64,000 bases of DNA from Egicoccus sp. AB-alg2. Its GTDB lineage: Bacteria; Actinomycetota; Nitriliruptoria; Nitriliruptorales; Nitriliruptoraceae. Both the position numbers and the translations under genes were made by a program. The notes beneath the pieces were generated by a model. It was not told where the DNA came from. It worked only from the letters and a program-made list of their open reading frames with translations, and ran no database searches. Below, one piece after another: positions 1 through 8,379 of this stretch. Positions within the stretch are counted from its first letter, which is position 1; each line of letters begins with the position of its first letter. The stretch spans positions 62,001-126,000 of the forward strand of contig NZ_JBGUAX010000007.1 of the NCBI RefSeq assembly GCF_041821065.1, read 5' to 3'.

Positions 1-532
1 CGATCACCTCGGCGCGCAGGCGCCGCATCGCGCGCAACAGCGCGAGGCGGCGGGCGGGCGGCAGGTCGACGTCCTCGAGCAGGTCGTCGGCCCACGTCAT
101 GGCGAGGTCACCGACCAGGATGGCGCCACTCGCGCCGAACCACGCCGCGTCGTCGCGGACGTGGGCGTGCTCGCCCCGCGACGCGGCCAGCGACGCGTGC
201 ACCGACGGCACGCCGCGGCGGCGCGGCGAGCCGTCCATGACGTCGTCGTGCACCAGCGCGAACAGGTGCGTGAGTTCCACGGCGGCCCCGACCGTCGCGA
301 CCGCATCCTCGGGCACCCCCTCGCCCGATGACGCCGCTGCGGCGTGGGCACCGGCCGCGACGAAAGCGGGCCGCAGGTGCTTGCCGCCGGCCCCCGCCAA
401 CCGCTGGAGCTCGGTGCCGAGCCGGGCGGCGGCCGCGTCCAGCTCGGTCAGTTCGCGGGTGCGCTCGGCCAGGAACGCCTGGAGGCGGCGCGACGCCGCG
501 AGGCTCACCGCGGGCGCCGCCGTCCCGAGCAC
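1..532 (-). CDS. polyprenyl synthetase family protein (partial, C-terminus off window)
   Basis: Short or long-chain isoprenyl diphosphate synthase, which condenses allylic diphosphates with isopentenyl diphosphate. The visible N-terminal ~177 residues contain the KHLRP substrate-binding segment and the first Asp-rich motif HDDVMDGSPRRRG, the DDxxD Mg-diphosphate site followed by the conserved RR. The second DDxxD would lie beyond base 1. The GTG start at 532 is chosen because an agaagggggg Shine-Dalgarno run sits 4-5 nt upstream and the residues after it match the family start. It is divergent from the ROK gene at 721. Product chain length cannot be told from this part. Confidence 0.88.
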   Translation of the reverse strand, partial: MLGTAAPAVSLAASRRLQAFLAERTRELTELDAAAARLGTELQRLAGAGGKHLRPAFVAAGAHAAAASSGEGVPEDAVATVGAAVELTHLFALVHDDVMDGSPRRRGVPSVHASLAASRGEHAHVRDDAAWFGASGAILVGDLAMTWADDLLEDVDLPPARRLALLRAMRRLRAEVI

Positions 533-720
533 CGTTCCCCCCTTCTGCCGAACTTATGGCCGAAGTTTGCCGACTTCCGTCGAAGCTAGCCGGTCGCGGG
601 TGCGCAGGGAAGGGTGAACCGCAGAACCACCCGCCGTTCCCGGCCGACCGCCGGACCGGGTCGCTTACAGTGCCGCTCCGCGTGCGGCAGCGCGCGTCGT
701 CCACCATGAGAAGGCGAGGC

Positions 721-1956
721 ATGACGGCAAGCGGCAGGCGCAGCGGACGACGCGGTGGCAGCTCCCCCGGCGAGTTGCTGCGGCTGATCATGGACGGGCG
801 CGCGACCACACGCACCGCGCTCGCCGAGGTCACCGGCCTGGCCCGCTCGACGATCGCCCAACGCCTGGAACCGCTGGTCAGCAGTGGCCTCGTGCAGGAG
901 ACGGAGACCGGCGTGTCGACCGGCGGTCGGCCGCCGATGGTGCTGACCTTCAACCGCGCCGCCGGCGTCATCCTCGTCGCGGACATCGGCGCCACGCTGG
1001 TCCGGGTGGCGCTCACCGACCTGGCCGGCACGGTCCTGGCACGCACGTCACAGGAGCTGGCCGTCGCCGCCGGACCGGAGATCGTGCTGGGCGAGGTGCA
1101 GGCGCGCTTCGACGAACTGCTCGCCCAGGTGGGCCGCGCCGACACGGACGTGCGCGGCATCGGCATCGGCGTGCCCGGGCCGGTGGAGTTCGCGCGTGGC
1201 GTCGCGGTCAGCCCGCCGATCATGCCCGGCTGGAACGACTACCCGATCCCCGTACCGTTCGCGGCGCGCTTCCATGCGCCGGTGCTGGTCGACAACGACG
1301 TGAACATCATGGCGTTGGGCGAATACGAACGCTGCTGGCGCGACAAGGTCAACGACCTGCTGTTCGTGAAGATCGGCACGGGGATCGGGGCCGGCCTGAT
1401 CGTCGACGGACGGATCCGCCGCGGCGCCCAGGGGGCGGCCGGCGACATCGGCCACATCCGCGTCGTGGGCGCCGACCACGTCGTGTGCCCGTGCTCGAAC
1501 GTGGGCTGCCTGGAGGCGGTGGCGGGCGGCGGCGCGCTGGCACGCCAGTTGCGCGAACACGGCAAGCAGGCGGCCGGTCCCGCCGAGGTCGTCGACCTGG
1601 TGCGACAGGGCGACCCGGACGCCGTCGGCCTGGTGCGCGGTGCGGGGCGACAGCTGGGCATCGTGCTGGCCGGGCTGGTGAACCTGCTCAACCCGGCGGT
1701 CATCGTGGTCGGCGGGCGCCTCGCCAACGTCGACCAGCAGCTGCTGGCCGGCGTCCGCGAGTCGATCTACTCGCGCTCGCTGCCGCTGGCGACCCGCAAC
1801 CTGCAGATCGTGCGCAGCCAACTGGGCGAGAACGCCGGCATCGCGGGCGCCGCCGCGCTGGTGCTCGAGCACCTGCTGACGCCCGACGCGGTCGACGCCC
1901 GCCTGGCCAGCGGGGGCCTCGCCGGCGTGACCGGCGCATCGGCCGCCACCGGCTGA
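721..1956 (+). CDS. ROK family transcriptional regulator / sugar kinase-like
   Basis: 411 residues. Residues ~10-75 form a winged helix-turn-helix (TRTALAEVTGLARSTIAQRL), followed by a ROK fold. The fold has a phosphate-binding DIGAT stretch, the VDNDVN segment with the catalytic-type Asp, GTGIGAG, and the ROK zinc signature CPCSNVGCLE. HTH plus ROK is the NagC/Mlc/XylR architecture, so a sugar- or amino-sugar-responsive repressor is the likeliest role; kinase activity is possible. The ATG at 721 is preferred over 706 because gaaggcgagg just precedes it. The ligand is unknown. The neighbouring secreted sugar-dehydrogenase-like gene is a possible target, by context only. Confidence 0.88.
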   Translation: MTASGRRSGRRGGSSPGELLRLIMDGRATTRTALAEVTGLARSTIAQRLEPLVSSGLVQETETGVSTGGRPPMVLTFNRAAGVILVADIGATLVRVALTDLAGTVLARTSQELAVAAGPEIVLGEVQARFDELLAQVGRADTDVRGIGIGVPGPVEFARGVAVSPPIMPGWNDYPIPVPFAARFHAPVLVDNDVNIMALGEYERCWRDKVNDLLFVKIGTGIGAGLIVDGRIRRGAQGAAGDIGHIRVVGADHVVCPCSNVGCLEAVAGGGALARQLREHGKQAAGPAEVVDLVRQGDPDAVGLVRGAGRQLGIVLAGLVNLLNPAVIVVGGRLANVDQQLLAGVRESIYSRSLPLATRNLQIVRSQLGENAGIAGAAALVLEHLLTPDAVDARLASGGLAGVTGASAATG

Positions 1957-2300
1957 CGGCGACCCGCGCGCCGGGTCGCGCGCGTCGATCCGAGGGCTGC
2001 GAGCGGCTGCGCGTGCCCCCCGGTCCGCGCGCGGCCGACCCCGCCGCGCCGCGCACCGCCGAGGAAGATCCCGGGTGCCGCCCGCGACGCCGTCGGCGGC
2101 ATCGAAGTCGGCCCCGCGGCGGACCGCCGGCCGACTTCCATGTGCGTCCTCGCCACTTCTTCGCGCGATCACGAACGAAGCTGGGCATCTTTTGTTTGCT
2201 CTGCGACGGAAGACCACCTAGCGTCTGGTCACAACGGGGGATCCGTTGCCGTCCGGGGGTGGCCCGGACGGGTGATGTGTGATCAGGGAGAGGAGCGCGC
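1957..2300. other. 344-bp intergenic region with three inverted repeats
   Basis: No coding signal is convincing. A perfect 8-bp stem (gcgacccg/cgggtcgc, 5-nt loop) at 1959-1979 directly follows the ROK stop and could terminate it, though no T-run follows. A 10-bp inverted repeat (gaagtcggcc/ggccgacttc) spans 2104-2138. A 9-bp stem (ccgtccggg/cccggacgg) at 2249-2271 sits just upstream of the next gene's ribosome binding site and could be an operator or a leader hairpin. The promoter of the downstream gene must lie here but no strong -35/-10 pair is visible. Confidence 0.5.
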
Positions 2301-5102
2301 ATGTCCGCGACCAGACATCGATGGTCCGTGGTACTCAGCATGTTCGTCGTCAGCGTGCTGGCGCTGGCGACGTTGCCGACCCAGCCGGCCAGCGGCCAGG
2401 AGGGCCCGGACCCGGAGGACTGGGACAACTTCGCCAAGGTGACGCTGACCCGCGAGGTCGGCGAGCCGATGTCCATGGCGGTCCTGCCCGACGGGCGGGT
2501 CCTGCACACCAACCGCCAGGGGCAGTTCCGTCTGTACGACCCGCTGACCGCGTCGACGCGGATCATCACCAGCCTGCCGACCTACTCGTTCTCCGAGGAC
2601 GGCATGCAGGGGATCGCCATCGACCCGGACTTCGAGGACAACGGGTGGGTGTACGTCTACTACTCGCCGGTGATCGAGGGCTTCCCGGAGGGGGCCGCCC
2701 CCGACGAGGTCGAGCCCGGCAGTGACACCAGCGTTTTCGACGACTACGTCGGCAAGAACCACCTGTCGCGGTTCCAGTTCGTCGACGACCCCGTCAACCC
2801 CTACATCGACCTCGACTCCGAGCAGGTGATCCTCGAGGTGCCGATCAACCGCGGCATCTGCTGCCACAACGGCGGTGACATCGGGTTCGACCACGAGGGC
2901 AACCTGCTGCTGTCCACCGGTGACGACACCAACCCGTTCCAGTCGAACAACTACGCCCCGATCGACGAGCGCGACTACCGCAACCCGGCCTTCGACGCCC
3001 AGCGGACCTCCGCCAACACCGCCGACCTGCGCGGCAAACTGCTGCGCATCACGGTGCAGGAGGACGGCTCCTACACCGTGCCGGAGGGCAACCTCTTCAA
3101 CAGCGGTGCGTACGACCACCTGTTCCCCGACGAGGTGTACGACCCGGAGCTCGCGCTGCCCGAGATCTACGCGATGGGCTTCCGCAACCCGTTCCGGTTC
3201 TCGGTCGACCCGGTCACGGGCGTGGTGTACCTCGGCGACTACGGGCCGGACGCGAGTCAGCCCAACCCCGACCGCGGACCCCGCGCGACCGTCACGTGGC
3301 ACGTCATCGACTCGCCGCGCAACGTCGGCTGGCCCTACTGCATCGGCGACAACTTCCCGTACATCGACTACGACTTCGAGACGGGTGAGTCCTTCGAGGC
3401 CTTCGACTGCGAGGGCGGGCCGGTCAACGACTCGCCGCGCAACACCGGCCTCGAGCAGCTGCCGCCGGTCACCCCGGCCGACGTCTGGTACCACAACAGC
3501 ACGGTCACCGAGGCCTTCCCGGAGCTGGAGAGCGGCGGCGGCGGCCCGATGGGCGGTCCGGTCTACCGCTACGACGCGGACCTCGACTCCCCGTACGCGT
3601 TCCCCGAGTACTACGACGGCGTGCCGTTCTTCTACGAGTGGACCCGCAACTTCATCAAGCAGTTCCGCCTCGACGAGGACGGGCAGCTCGACGAGATCCG
3701 CGACTTCCTGACCCGCGGCGACGTCCGCGCACCGATGGACATGGAGTTCGGCCCCGACGGCTCGCTCTACATCCTGGAGTACGGCGGCGGCTTCTTCGTG
3801 GAGCACCCCAACGCCCAGCTCTCGCAGGTGATCTGGGTCCCCGACGGCCGCCCGCCGGTCGCACGGGCCAGCGCGCAGCCGACCTCGGGTCAGCAGCCGC
3901 TCGAGGTGACCTTCACGAGCCAGGGCAGCCACCACCCCGAGGAGGGTGCCTCGATCGTCGACTTCGCGTGGGAGTTCGGTGACGGCGCCACGTCCGACGA
4001 CCCGAACCCGACGCACACCTACGAGGAGCCGGGTCGCTACACCGCCACGCTCCTGGTGACCGACGAGGAAGGCCGCACCGGCCGCGCCGGCGTCACCGTG
4101 GTCGTGGGCAACACCGCGCCCGAGGTGGACGTCCGTTGGCCGGCCGACGGCGGGTTCTTCGACTGGGGTGACGAGATCGACTACCGCGTCGTCGTGACCG
4201 ACCGCGAGGACGGGGACATCGACTGTGACCGCGTGAGCATCAGCAGCGCACTCGGTCACGACCAGCACGCCCACCCGATGGCCGTCTTCCGCGGCTGCGA
4301 AGGTTCCTTCACCACGCCGCTGGACAGCGGTCACGGTGCGGACATGAACCTGTGGTGGCTGCTGTCGGCCCGCTACACCGACCTCGGTGCGGGCGACCTG
4401 CCGGCGCTGACCGGTGAGGACCAGGCGACGCTGAACCCGATGCGTCGGCAGGCCCAGCACTTCACCGACAGCTCGGGGGTCTCGACCCAGAACGCCCAGG
4501 ACCCGGCCGAGGGCGGTGGCCAGCGTGTCGCCTCCATCGACCACGGGGACTGGATCGCGTTCGACCCGGTCAACTTCGTGAACATCGACGCCATCGACTT
4601 CCGCGTCGCCGCGGCGGGTCCCGGTGGCACGATCGAGGTGCGCAAGGACGCGCCGGACGGTGAGCTGCTGGCCTCCGCCGAGGTCGAGACCACCGGTGCG
4701 GACGACACGTGGACCAACGTCACGGTCGATGTCACCGACCCGGGCCGCACGTTCGAGCTGTTCCTCGTCTTCACCAACGAGGACGCCGGCGCGGACGAGC
4801 ACCTGTTCGTCCTGAACTACTTCGAGGCGCAGGGCGAGGGCGTCGCCGGTGACCCGCCGGCACCGGTCTGCGAGGGCACCATCACGGTCGACGGGCACCC
4901 GACCGGCGTCCAGGACCGTGCCGCCGACGACGACTACTGCGCCGGTGAACTGATCGACGACGGCCGGACCTGGCCCAACCACGGGGCCCTGGTCTCGCAC
5001 GTCGCCGAGGTCACCGACCAGCTCGTCGAAGACGGGGTCCTGACCCGTGCCGAGCGGCAGGCGATCGTGCGGACCGCGGCGCAGTCGAACCGCAACCGCT
5101 GA
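2301..5102 (+). CDS. secreted glucose/sorbosone dehydrogenase-like protein with PKD and CBM6-like domains
   Basis: 933 residues. A Sec signal peptide (RHRW, then a hydrophobic core ending near ASGQ, residues 1-34) precedes a PQQ-dependent sugar dehydrogenase-type six-blade propeller at ~45-510. Supporting residues include GMQGIAIDPDF, the CCHNGGDIGFD stretch and YAMGFRNPFRFSVDP. A PKD domain follows at ~520-605 (FAWEFGDGATSDDPNPTHTY), then a CBM6-like beta-sandwich at ~710-850 and a short helical tail. It is probably exported and oxidises or binds sugars or polysaccharide; PQQ dependence is a family expectation, not shown. The ATG has gggagaggag 5-13 nt upstream. No PQQ biosynthesis genes lie nearby. 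The long opposite-strand frame is a composition shadow. Confidence 0.85.
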   Translation: MSATRHRWSVVLSMFVVSVLALATLPTQPASGQEGPDPEDWDNFAKVTLTREVGEPMSMAVLPDGRVLHTNRQGQFRLYDPLTASTRIITSLPTYSFSEDGMQGIAIDPDFEDNGWVYVYYSPVIEGFPEGAAPDEVEPGSDTSVFDDYVGKNHLSRFQFVDDPVNPYIDLDSEQVILEVPINRGICCHNGGDIGFDHEGNLLLSTGDDTNPFQSNNYAPIDERDYRNPAFDAQRTSANTADLRGKLLRITVQEDGSYTVPEGNLFNSGAYDHLFPDEVYDPELALPEIYAMGFRNPFRFSVDPVTGVVYLGDYGPDASQPNPDRGPRATVTWHVIDSPRNVGWPYCIGDNFPYIDYDFETGESFEAFDCEGGPVNDSPRNTGLEQLPPVTPADVWYHNSTVTEAFPELESGGGGPMGGPVYRYDADLDSPYAFPEYYDGVPFFYEWTRNFIKQFRLDEDGQLDEIRDFLTRGDVRAPMDMEFGPDGSLYILEYGGGFFVEHPNAQLSQVIWVPDGRPPVARASAQPTSGQQPLEVTFTSQGSHHPEEGASIVDFAWEFGDGATSDDPNPTHTYEEPGRYTATLLVTDEEGRTGRAGVTVVVGNTAPEVDVRWPADGGFFDWGDEIDYRVVVTDREDGDIDCDRVSISSALGHDQHAHPMAVFRGCEGSFTTPLDSGHGADMNLWWLLSARYTDLGAGDLPALTGEDQATLNPMRRQAQHFTDSSGVSTQNAQDPAEGGGQRVASIDHGDWIAFDPVNFVNIDAIDFRVAAAGPGGTIEVRKDAPDGELLASAEVETTGADDTWTNVTVDVTDPGRTFELFLVFTNEDAGADEHLFVLNYFEAQGEGVAGDPPAPVCEGTITVDGHPTGVQDRAADDDYCAGELIDDGRTWPNHGALVSHVAEVTDQLVEDGVLTRAERQAIVRTAAQSNRNR

Positions 5103-5117
5103 TCCGATCCCGACACG

Positions 5118-5150
5118 ACGCCCACCCGGTCCAGGCGGCCGGGTGGGCGT
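5118..5150. terminator. hairpin between convergent sugar-dehydrogenase gene and serS
   Basis: Perfect 12-bp stem acgcccacccgg / ccgggtgggcgt with a 9-nt loop, starting 15 bp after the plus-strand stop and 57 bp from the serS stop. It is symmetric and so could serve both convergent transcripts. There is no T-run, as is common in high-G+C actinobacteria. Confidence 0.65.
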
Positions 5151-5207
5151 CACCCGTTCCAGGGAGAATCCGAGGTTGTCAGCGCCCTGGCAGCCTTGCC
5201 AGCGGGC

Positions 5208-6479
5208 TTACCACTCCGGCGACCCGAAGAGGACCTCGCGGCCGAGGTAGGGCTGCAGCGGCTCGGGAACCGCGACGCTGCCGTCCTCGCGCTGGTGGGT
5301 CTCCACCAGCGCGATGATGGCGCGCTGCACGGCCAGGGCGGTGCCGTTGAGGGTGTGGACCAGCAGGTTGTCGCCCTCACGCCGGCGGATGCGGGCCTTG
5401 AGCCGGCGCGCCTGGTAGTCGGTCGTGTTGGAGCACGACGTGACCTCGCGGTAGGCAGCCTGCCCGGGCAGCCAGGCCTCGATGTCGAACTTGCGGGCCG
5501 CGGACGCGCCGAGGTCGCCGACCGGGATGTCCACCACCTGGGCGTGGACGCCGAGGCCGGTGAAGATCTCCTCCTCGATGCCGAGGATGCGCTCGTGCTC
5601 GGCGTCGGCGAGGTCGGGGTGCACGAACGAGAACAGCTCGACCTTCTCGAACTGGTGCACCCGCAGGATCCCGCGCGTGTCCTTGCCGTGCGTACCGGCC
5701 TCGCGCCGGAAGCAGGGTGAGTAGCCGACGTAGCGGATCGGCAGCTGCTGCTCGTCGAGCAGTTCGTCCATGTGCAACGCGGCGAGCGGCACCTCCGAGG
5801 TGCCGACGAGGTAGTAGTCGTCGTCGCGGGTGAGGAAGATCTGCTGCTCGTCCGTGGGCAGGAAGCCCGTGCCGTACATCGCCTCCTCGCGGACGAGCAC
5901 CGGCGGGATCACGGGCGTGTGCCCGTGACGCATCGCCACGTCGATCGCGTAGCGCACCAGCGCGAACTCCAACAGCGCCCCCTCGCCCTTCAGGTAGGCG
6001 AACCGGGCTCCGGAGACCTTGGCCGCCCGTGCGAGGTCGAGCGCGTCGGCCGCCTCGAGCAGCTCGACGTGGTCGCGGACCGGGAAGTCGAAGCCCGGCT
6101 CGTCGCCGAAGGTGCGCAGCACCACGCCGTCGCCCTCCTGCCCGTCCGGCGCGTCGGGGTGTGGCAGGTTGGGCACCGCGGCGAAGCGGTGGGCGTGCTC
6201 GCGCTCGACCTCGGCCAGCTGCTTCTCCAGGTCGGCGACCTCGGTCTTGAGCTCGGCCGCCGCCGCGATCAGCGCGGGCCGGTCGTCGGGCGCGGCCCGG
6301 CCGATCGACCTGGACGCGTTGCGCTGGTCGGCGCGGGCGCGGTCGACCTCGGCGATCAGCGAGCGGCGACGTTCGTCGAGCTCACGCAGGGCGAGGAGCT
6401 CGTCGCGGTCGTAGCCGCGGCGGGCGAGGGCGGTGGCGAGCGACTCGAAGTCGTCGCGGAGCAGGCGCAGATCGATCAT
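5208..6479 (-). CDS. serS: seryl-tRNA synthetase
   Basis: 423 residues, the normal size. It charges tRNA-Ser (and selenocysteine tRNA) with serine in the cytosol. The N-terminal antiparallel coiled-coil arm (~30-100) binds the tRNA long variable arm. The class II catalytic domain shows motif 2 around PCFRREAGTHGKDTRGILRVHQFEKVE and motif 3 in LLVHTLNGTALAVQRAIIALVE. The ATG start gives MIDLRLLR, the family's usual opening. It is last in a run DUF4446 gene - pheA - serS on the minus strand. A 17-bp tandem repeat lies in the 116-bp gap to pheA. Confidence 0.97.
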   Translation of the reverse strand: MIDLRLLRDDFESLATALARRGYDRDELLALRELDERRRSLIAEVDRARADQRNASRSIGRAAPDDRPALIAAAAELKTEVADLEKQLAEVEREHAHRFAAVPNLPHPDAPDGQEGDGVVLRTFGDEPGFDFPVRDHVELLEAADALDLARAAKVSGARFAYLKGEGALLEFALVRYAIDVAMRHGHTPVIPPVLVREEAMYGTGFLPTDEQQIFLTRDDDYYLVGTSEVPLAALHMDELLDEQQLPIRYVGYSPCFRREAGTHGKDTRGILRVHQFEKVELFSFVHPDLADAEHERILGIEEEIFTGLGVHAQVVDIPVGDLGASAARKFDIEAWLPGQAAYREVTSCSNTTDYQARRLKARIRRREGDNLLVHTLNGTALAVQRAIIALVETHQREDGSVAVPEPLQPYLGREVLFGSPEW

Positions 6480-6508
6480 GCGCGCGAGGCTAACGCCTCG
6501 TCGGCCCG

Positions 6509-6576
6509 CACCCGAGCCGACGGCCCACCCGAGCCGACGGCCCACCCGAGCCGACGGCCCGCCCGACCCGACGGCC
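6509..6576. repeat. 17-bp tandem repeat, four copies, between pheA and serS
   Basis: The unit cacccgagccgacggcc occurs three times without change (6509, 6526, 6543) and once with changes (cgcccgacccgacggcc at 6560). It lies in the intercistronic gap upstream of the serS start and has no obvious function. A copy-number variable tract is the simplest reading. Confidence 0.85.
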
Positions 6577-6595
6577 GGCGACGCGCCCGTCGGGG

Positions 6596-7549
6596 TCAGC
6601 GCTCGGCGGGGGGCTCGCGCTGGATGCGCTCGCGCCACCGCGCGAGCCAGGCCGCCGACTCGCGGTAGGCGGCGTCGTCGGCGGCGATGCGGTCGGCCTC
6701 GGCGGTGCGGCGGGCGCCGGAGCGGCGGTACGAGCCCAGCACCTTCACGTCGCGGTGGGTGCGTTTGACGGCCGCCAGCGCGTCGCCGACCCGCTCGTCG
6801 GCGAGGTGGCCCTCGACGTCGAGGAAGAAGCAGTACTCACCGAGCTCGTGCTTGGTCGGCCGCGACTCGATCTTGGTGAGATTCAGCTCGCGTTCGGCGA
6901 AGATCTCCAGTAGTTGCAGCAGCGCGCCGGGACGGTTCTCCTCGATGAACACGACCAACGAGGTCTTGTCCCAACCGGTCGGCGCCGGCAGTCGCGTGCC
7001 GACGACCACGAACCGGGTGGAGTTGCCGCTGCGGTCGGCGATGTCGCGGGCGAGCACGGGCAGGCCGTACCGCTCCGCGGCGAGCGGGTTCACGATCGCC
7101 AGGCGCGGACCGCCCGCCTCGGCGACGTGCGCCGCCGCCCGCGCCGTCGAGGCGGCCACCAGCCGCTCGGCCTGCCCGACGTGCTTCGACAGCCACCGCC
7201 GACAGGCCGACAGCGCCACCGGATGGGAGTGCACCTCGGTCACCGCCGACAACTCGAGATCGGCGTCCACGGCCGCGGCGACCAGCGCCACGGGCAGCTC
7301 GAGTTCGCCTTCCAGCAGCAGGTCGGTGTCGAACGCGAGCGCGTCGAGGGTGGCCGTCACCGAGCCCTCGAGGGTGTTCTCGATCGGCACCACCCCACGG
7401 GCGGCGTCCCCCGACTCCACGGCACGCAGCACCTCGATCACGTCCCCGCACGGCACCAGCCGCGCGGGGTCGCCGTCACCGGCGACCAGCCGGGCGGCCG
7501 TCTCCGTGAAGGTGCCCTCGGGGCCCAGGAAGGCGATGCGGTCGCTCAC
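6596..7549 (-). CDS. pheA: prephenate dehydratase
   Basis: 317 residues, monofunctional type. It converts prephenate to phenylpyruvate in phenylalanine synthesis. The start IAFLGPEGTFTE, the ENTLEGSV motif and GNSTRFVV belong to the periplasmic-binding-like catalytic domain (1-190). An ACT regulatory domain follows (KTSLVVF...NLTKIESRP, ~200-275) and would bind phenylalanine for feedback control. The GTG at 7549 is chosen because gaaagg precedes it and the family motif begins four codons later; upstream in-frame codons overlap the previous gene. Only 19 bp separate it from the DUF4446 gene. There is a C-terminal Arg/Ala extension of ~30 residues. Confidence 0.95.
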   Translation of the reverse strand: MSDRIAFLGPEGTFTETAARLVAGDGDPARLVPCGDVIEVLRAVESGDAARGVVPIENTLEGSVTATLDALAFDTDLLLEGELELPVALVAAAVDADLELSAVTEVHSHPVALSACRRWLSKHVGQAERLVAASTARAAAHVAEAGGPRLAIVNPLAAERYGLPVLARDIADRSGNSTRFVVVGTRLPAPTGWDKTSLVVFIEENRPGALLQLLEIFAERELNLTKIESRPTKHELGEYCFFLDVEGHLADERVGDALAAVKRTHRDVKVLGSYRRSGARRTAEADRIAADDAAYRESAAWLARWRERIQREPPAER

Positions 7550-7568
7550 GACGACGCCTTTCGATGTT

Positions 7569-8111
7569 TCAGGAGACACGACGGCGGCGCCGGGTACGGC
7601 CCGGCGGCACGACCGCGGGGCCACGACCCTCCAGGGCCGCGTCGACGGCGGCCTGTTCCTCGGTCGACAGGTGCTGCTCGCTGCTGCCGTCGGCGAGGGG
7701 CTTCGCGTAGCAGCGGGTCTCCGTGCGACCGTTGATCGCGGAGACCACCACGCCGCTGCCGCGCTCGTCGAGCAGCGCGGCAGAGAACGACAGCGCGCCG
7801 CCCATGTCGTCGAAGGCGTCGTAGCGCACGACGCCGACCTTGGAGACGGCGCCCCGCAGCAGTTCGCGCAGGTGCTCGGTGTTCGCGTGGATGGTTCCGA
7901 CGTCGCGGCGCACGCCCTGCACCTCGGCGTCGATCCGGCCGAGGGCGCCGACCACGTCCTGGTCCGAGCCGCTGGCGCACGCGCGCCGCTGCTCGCGGCG
8001 AAGGGCGCGCACGCGCACGGCGAGCACCACCACGACGACGCCCAGCAGGACGCTCAGACCCGCGCTCGCCAACACGAGCCACGTCAGCAGTTGCGGATCC
8101 AGCTCGATCAT
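7569..8111 (-). CDS. DUF4446 family membrane-anchored protein
   Basis: 180 residues. One N-terminal transmembrane helix (LLTWLVLASAGLSVLLGVVVVVLAV, ~10-34) is followed by a short basic and coiled-coil stretch and then the DUF4446 core VGVVRYDAFDDMGGALSFSAALLDERG...NGRTETRCYAKP. The domain is widespread in Gram-positives with unknown function. The tail is Arg-rich (RTRRRRRVS). It is the first gene of the run leading to pheA and serS. The ATG at 8111 is the only start that keeps the transmembrane helix near the N-terminus. Confidence 0.82.
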   Translation of the reverse strand: MIELDPQLLTWLVLASAGLSVLLGVVVVVLAVRVRALRREQRRACASGSDQDVVGALGRIDAEVQGVRRDVGTIHANTEHLRELLRGAVSKVGVVRYDAFDDMGGALSFSAALLDERGSGVVVSAINGRTETRCYAKPLADGSSEQHLSTEEQAAVDAALEGRGPAVVPPGRTRRRRRVS

Positions 8112-8379
8112 CGACCCCTCGACGGGCGGTCTCGGAACACGGCGAAGCGGTCGACTCGGCGACCGGCGCGCGAAAGGGTAGCGGCGCGTGACGCCGGCCC
8201 CCGTCGGTTCCGCACGGCGGCCATCGGGCCCGCGAGGGGGTCGAACCGGGCGTTTCGTCCGCGGCCATGGCCGAACGACGGTCGGCCCGCGCGCGCAGGC
8301 GGAGCCCGCACACCGCCGCGGGGCGAGTCGCGACTTAGACTCCGCCGACCATATACCGGGACTGCATGGGAGGGAGCAG

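Noticed and set aside
2196-2224. Possible promoter ttgctc-N17-tagcgt before the sugar-dehydrogenase-like gene
   Set aside because: Only about half of each hexamer matches consensus, which is expected by chance in this region.
2283-5153. 956-residue open frame on the minus strand opposite the sugar-dehydrogenase-like gene
   Set aside because: Composition shadow: His/Val/Asp/Arg-rich with no family motif, while the plus strand has a signal peptide and clear domains.
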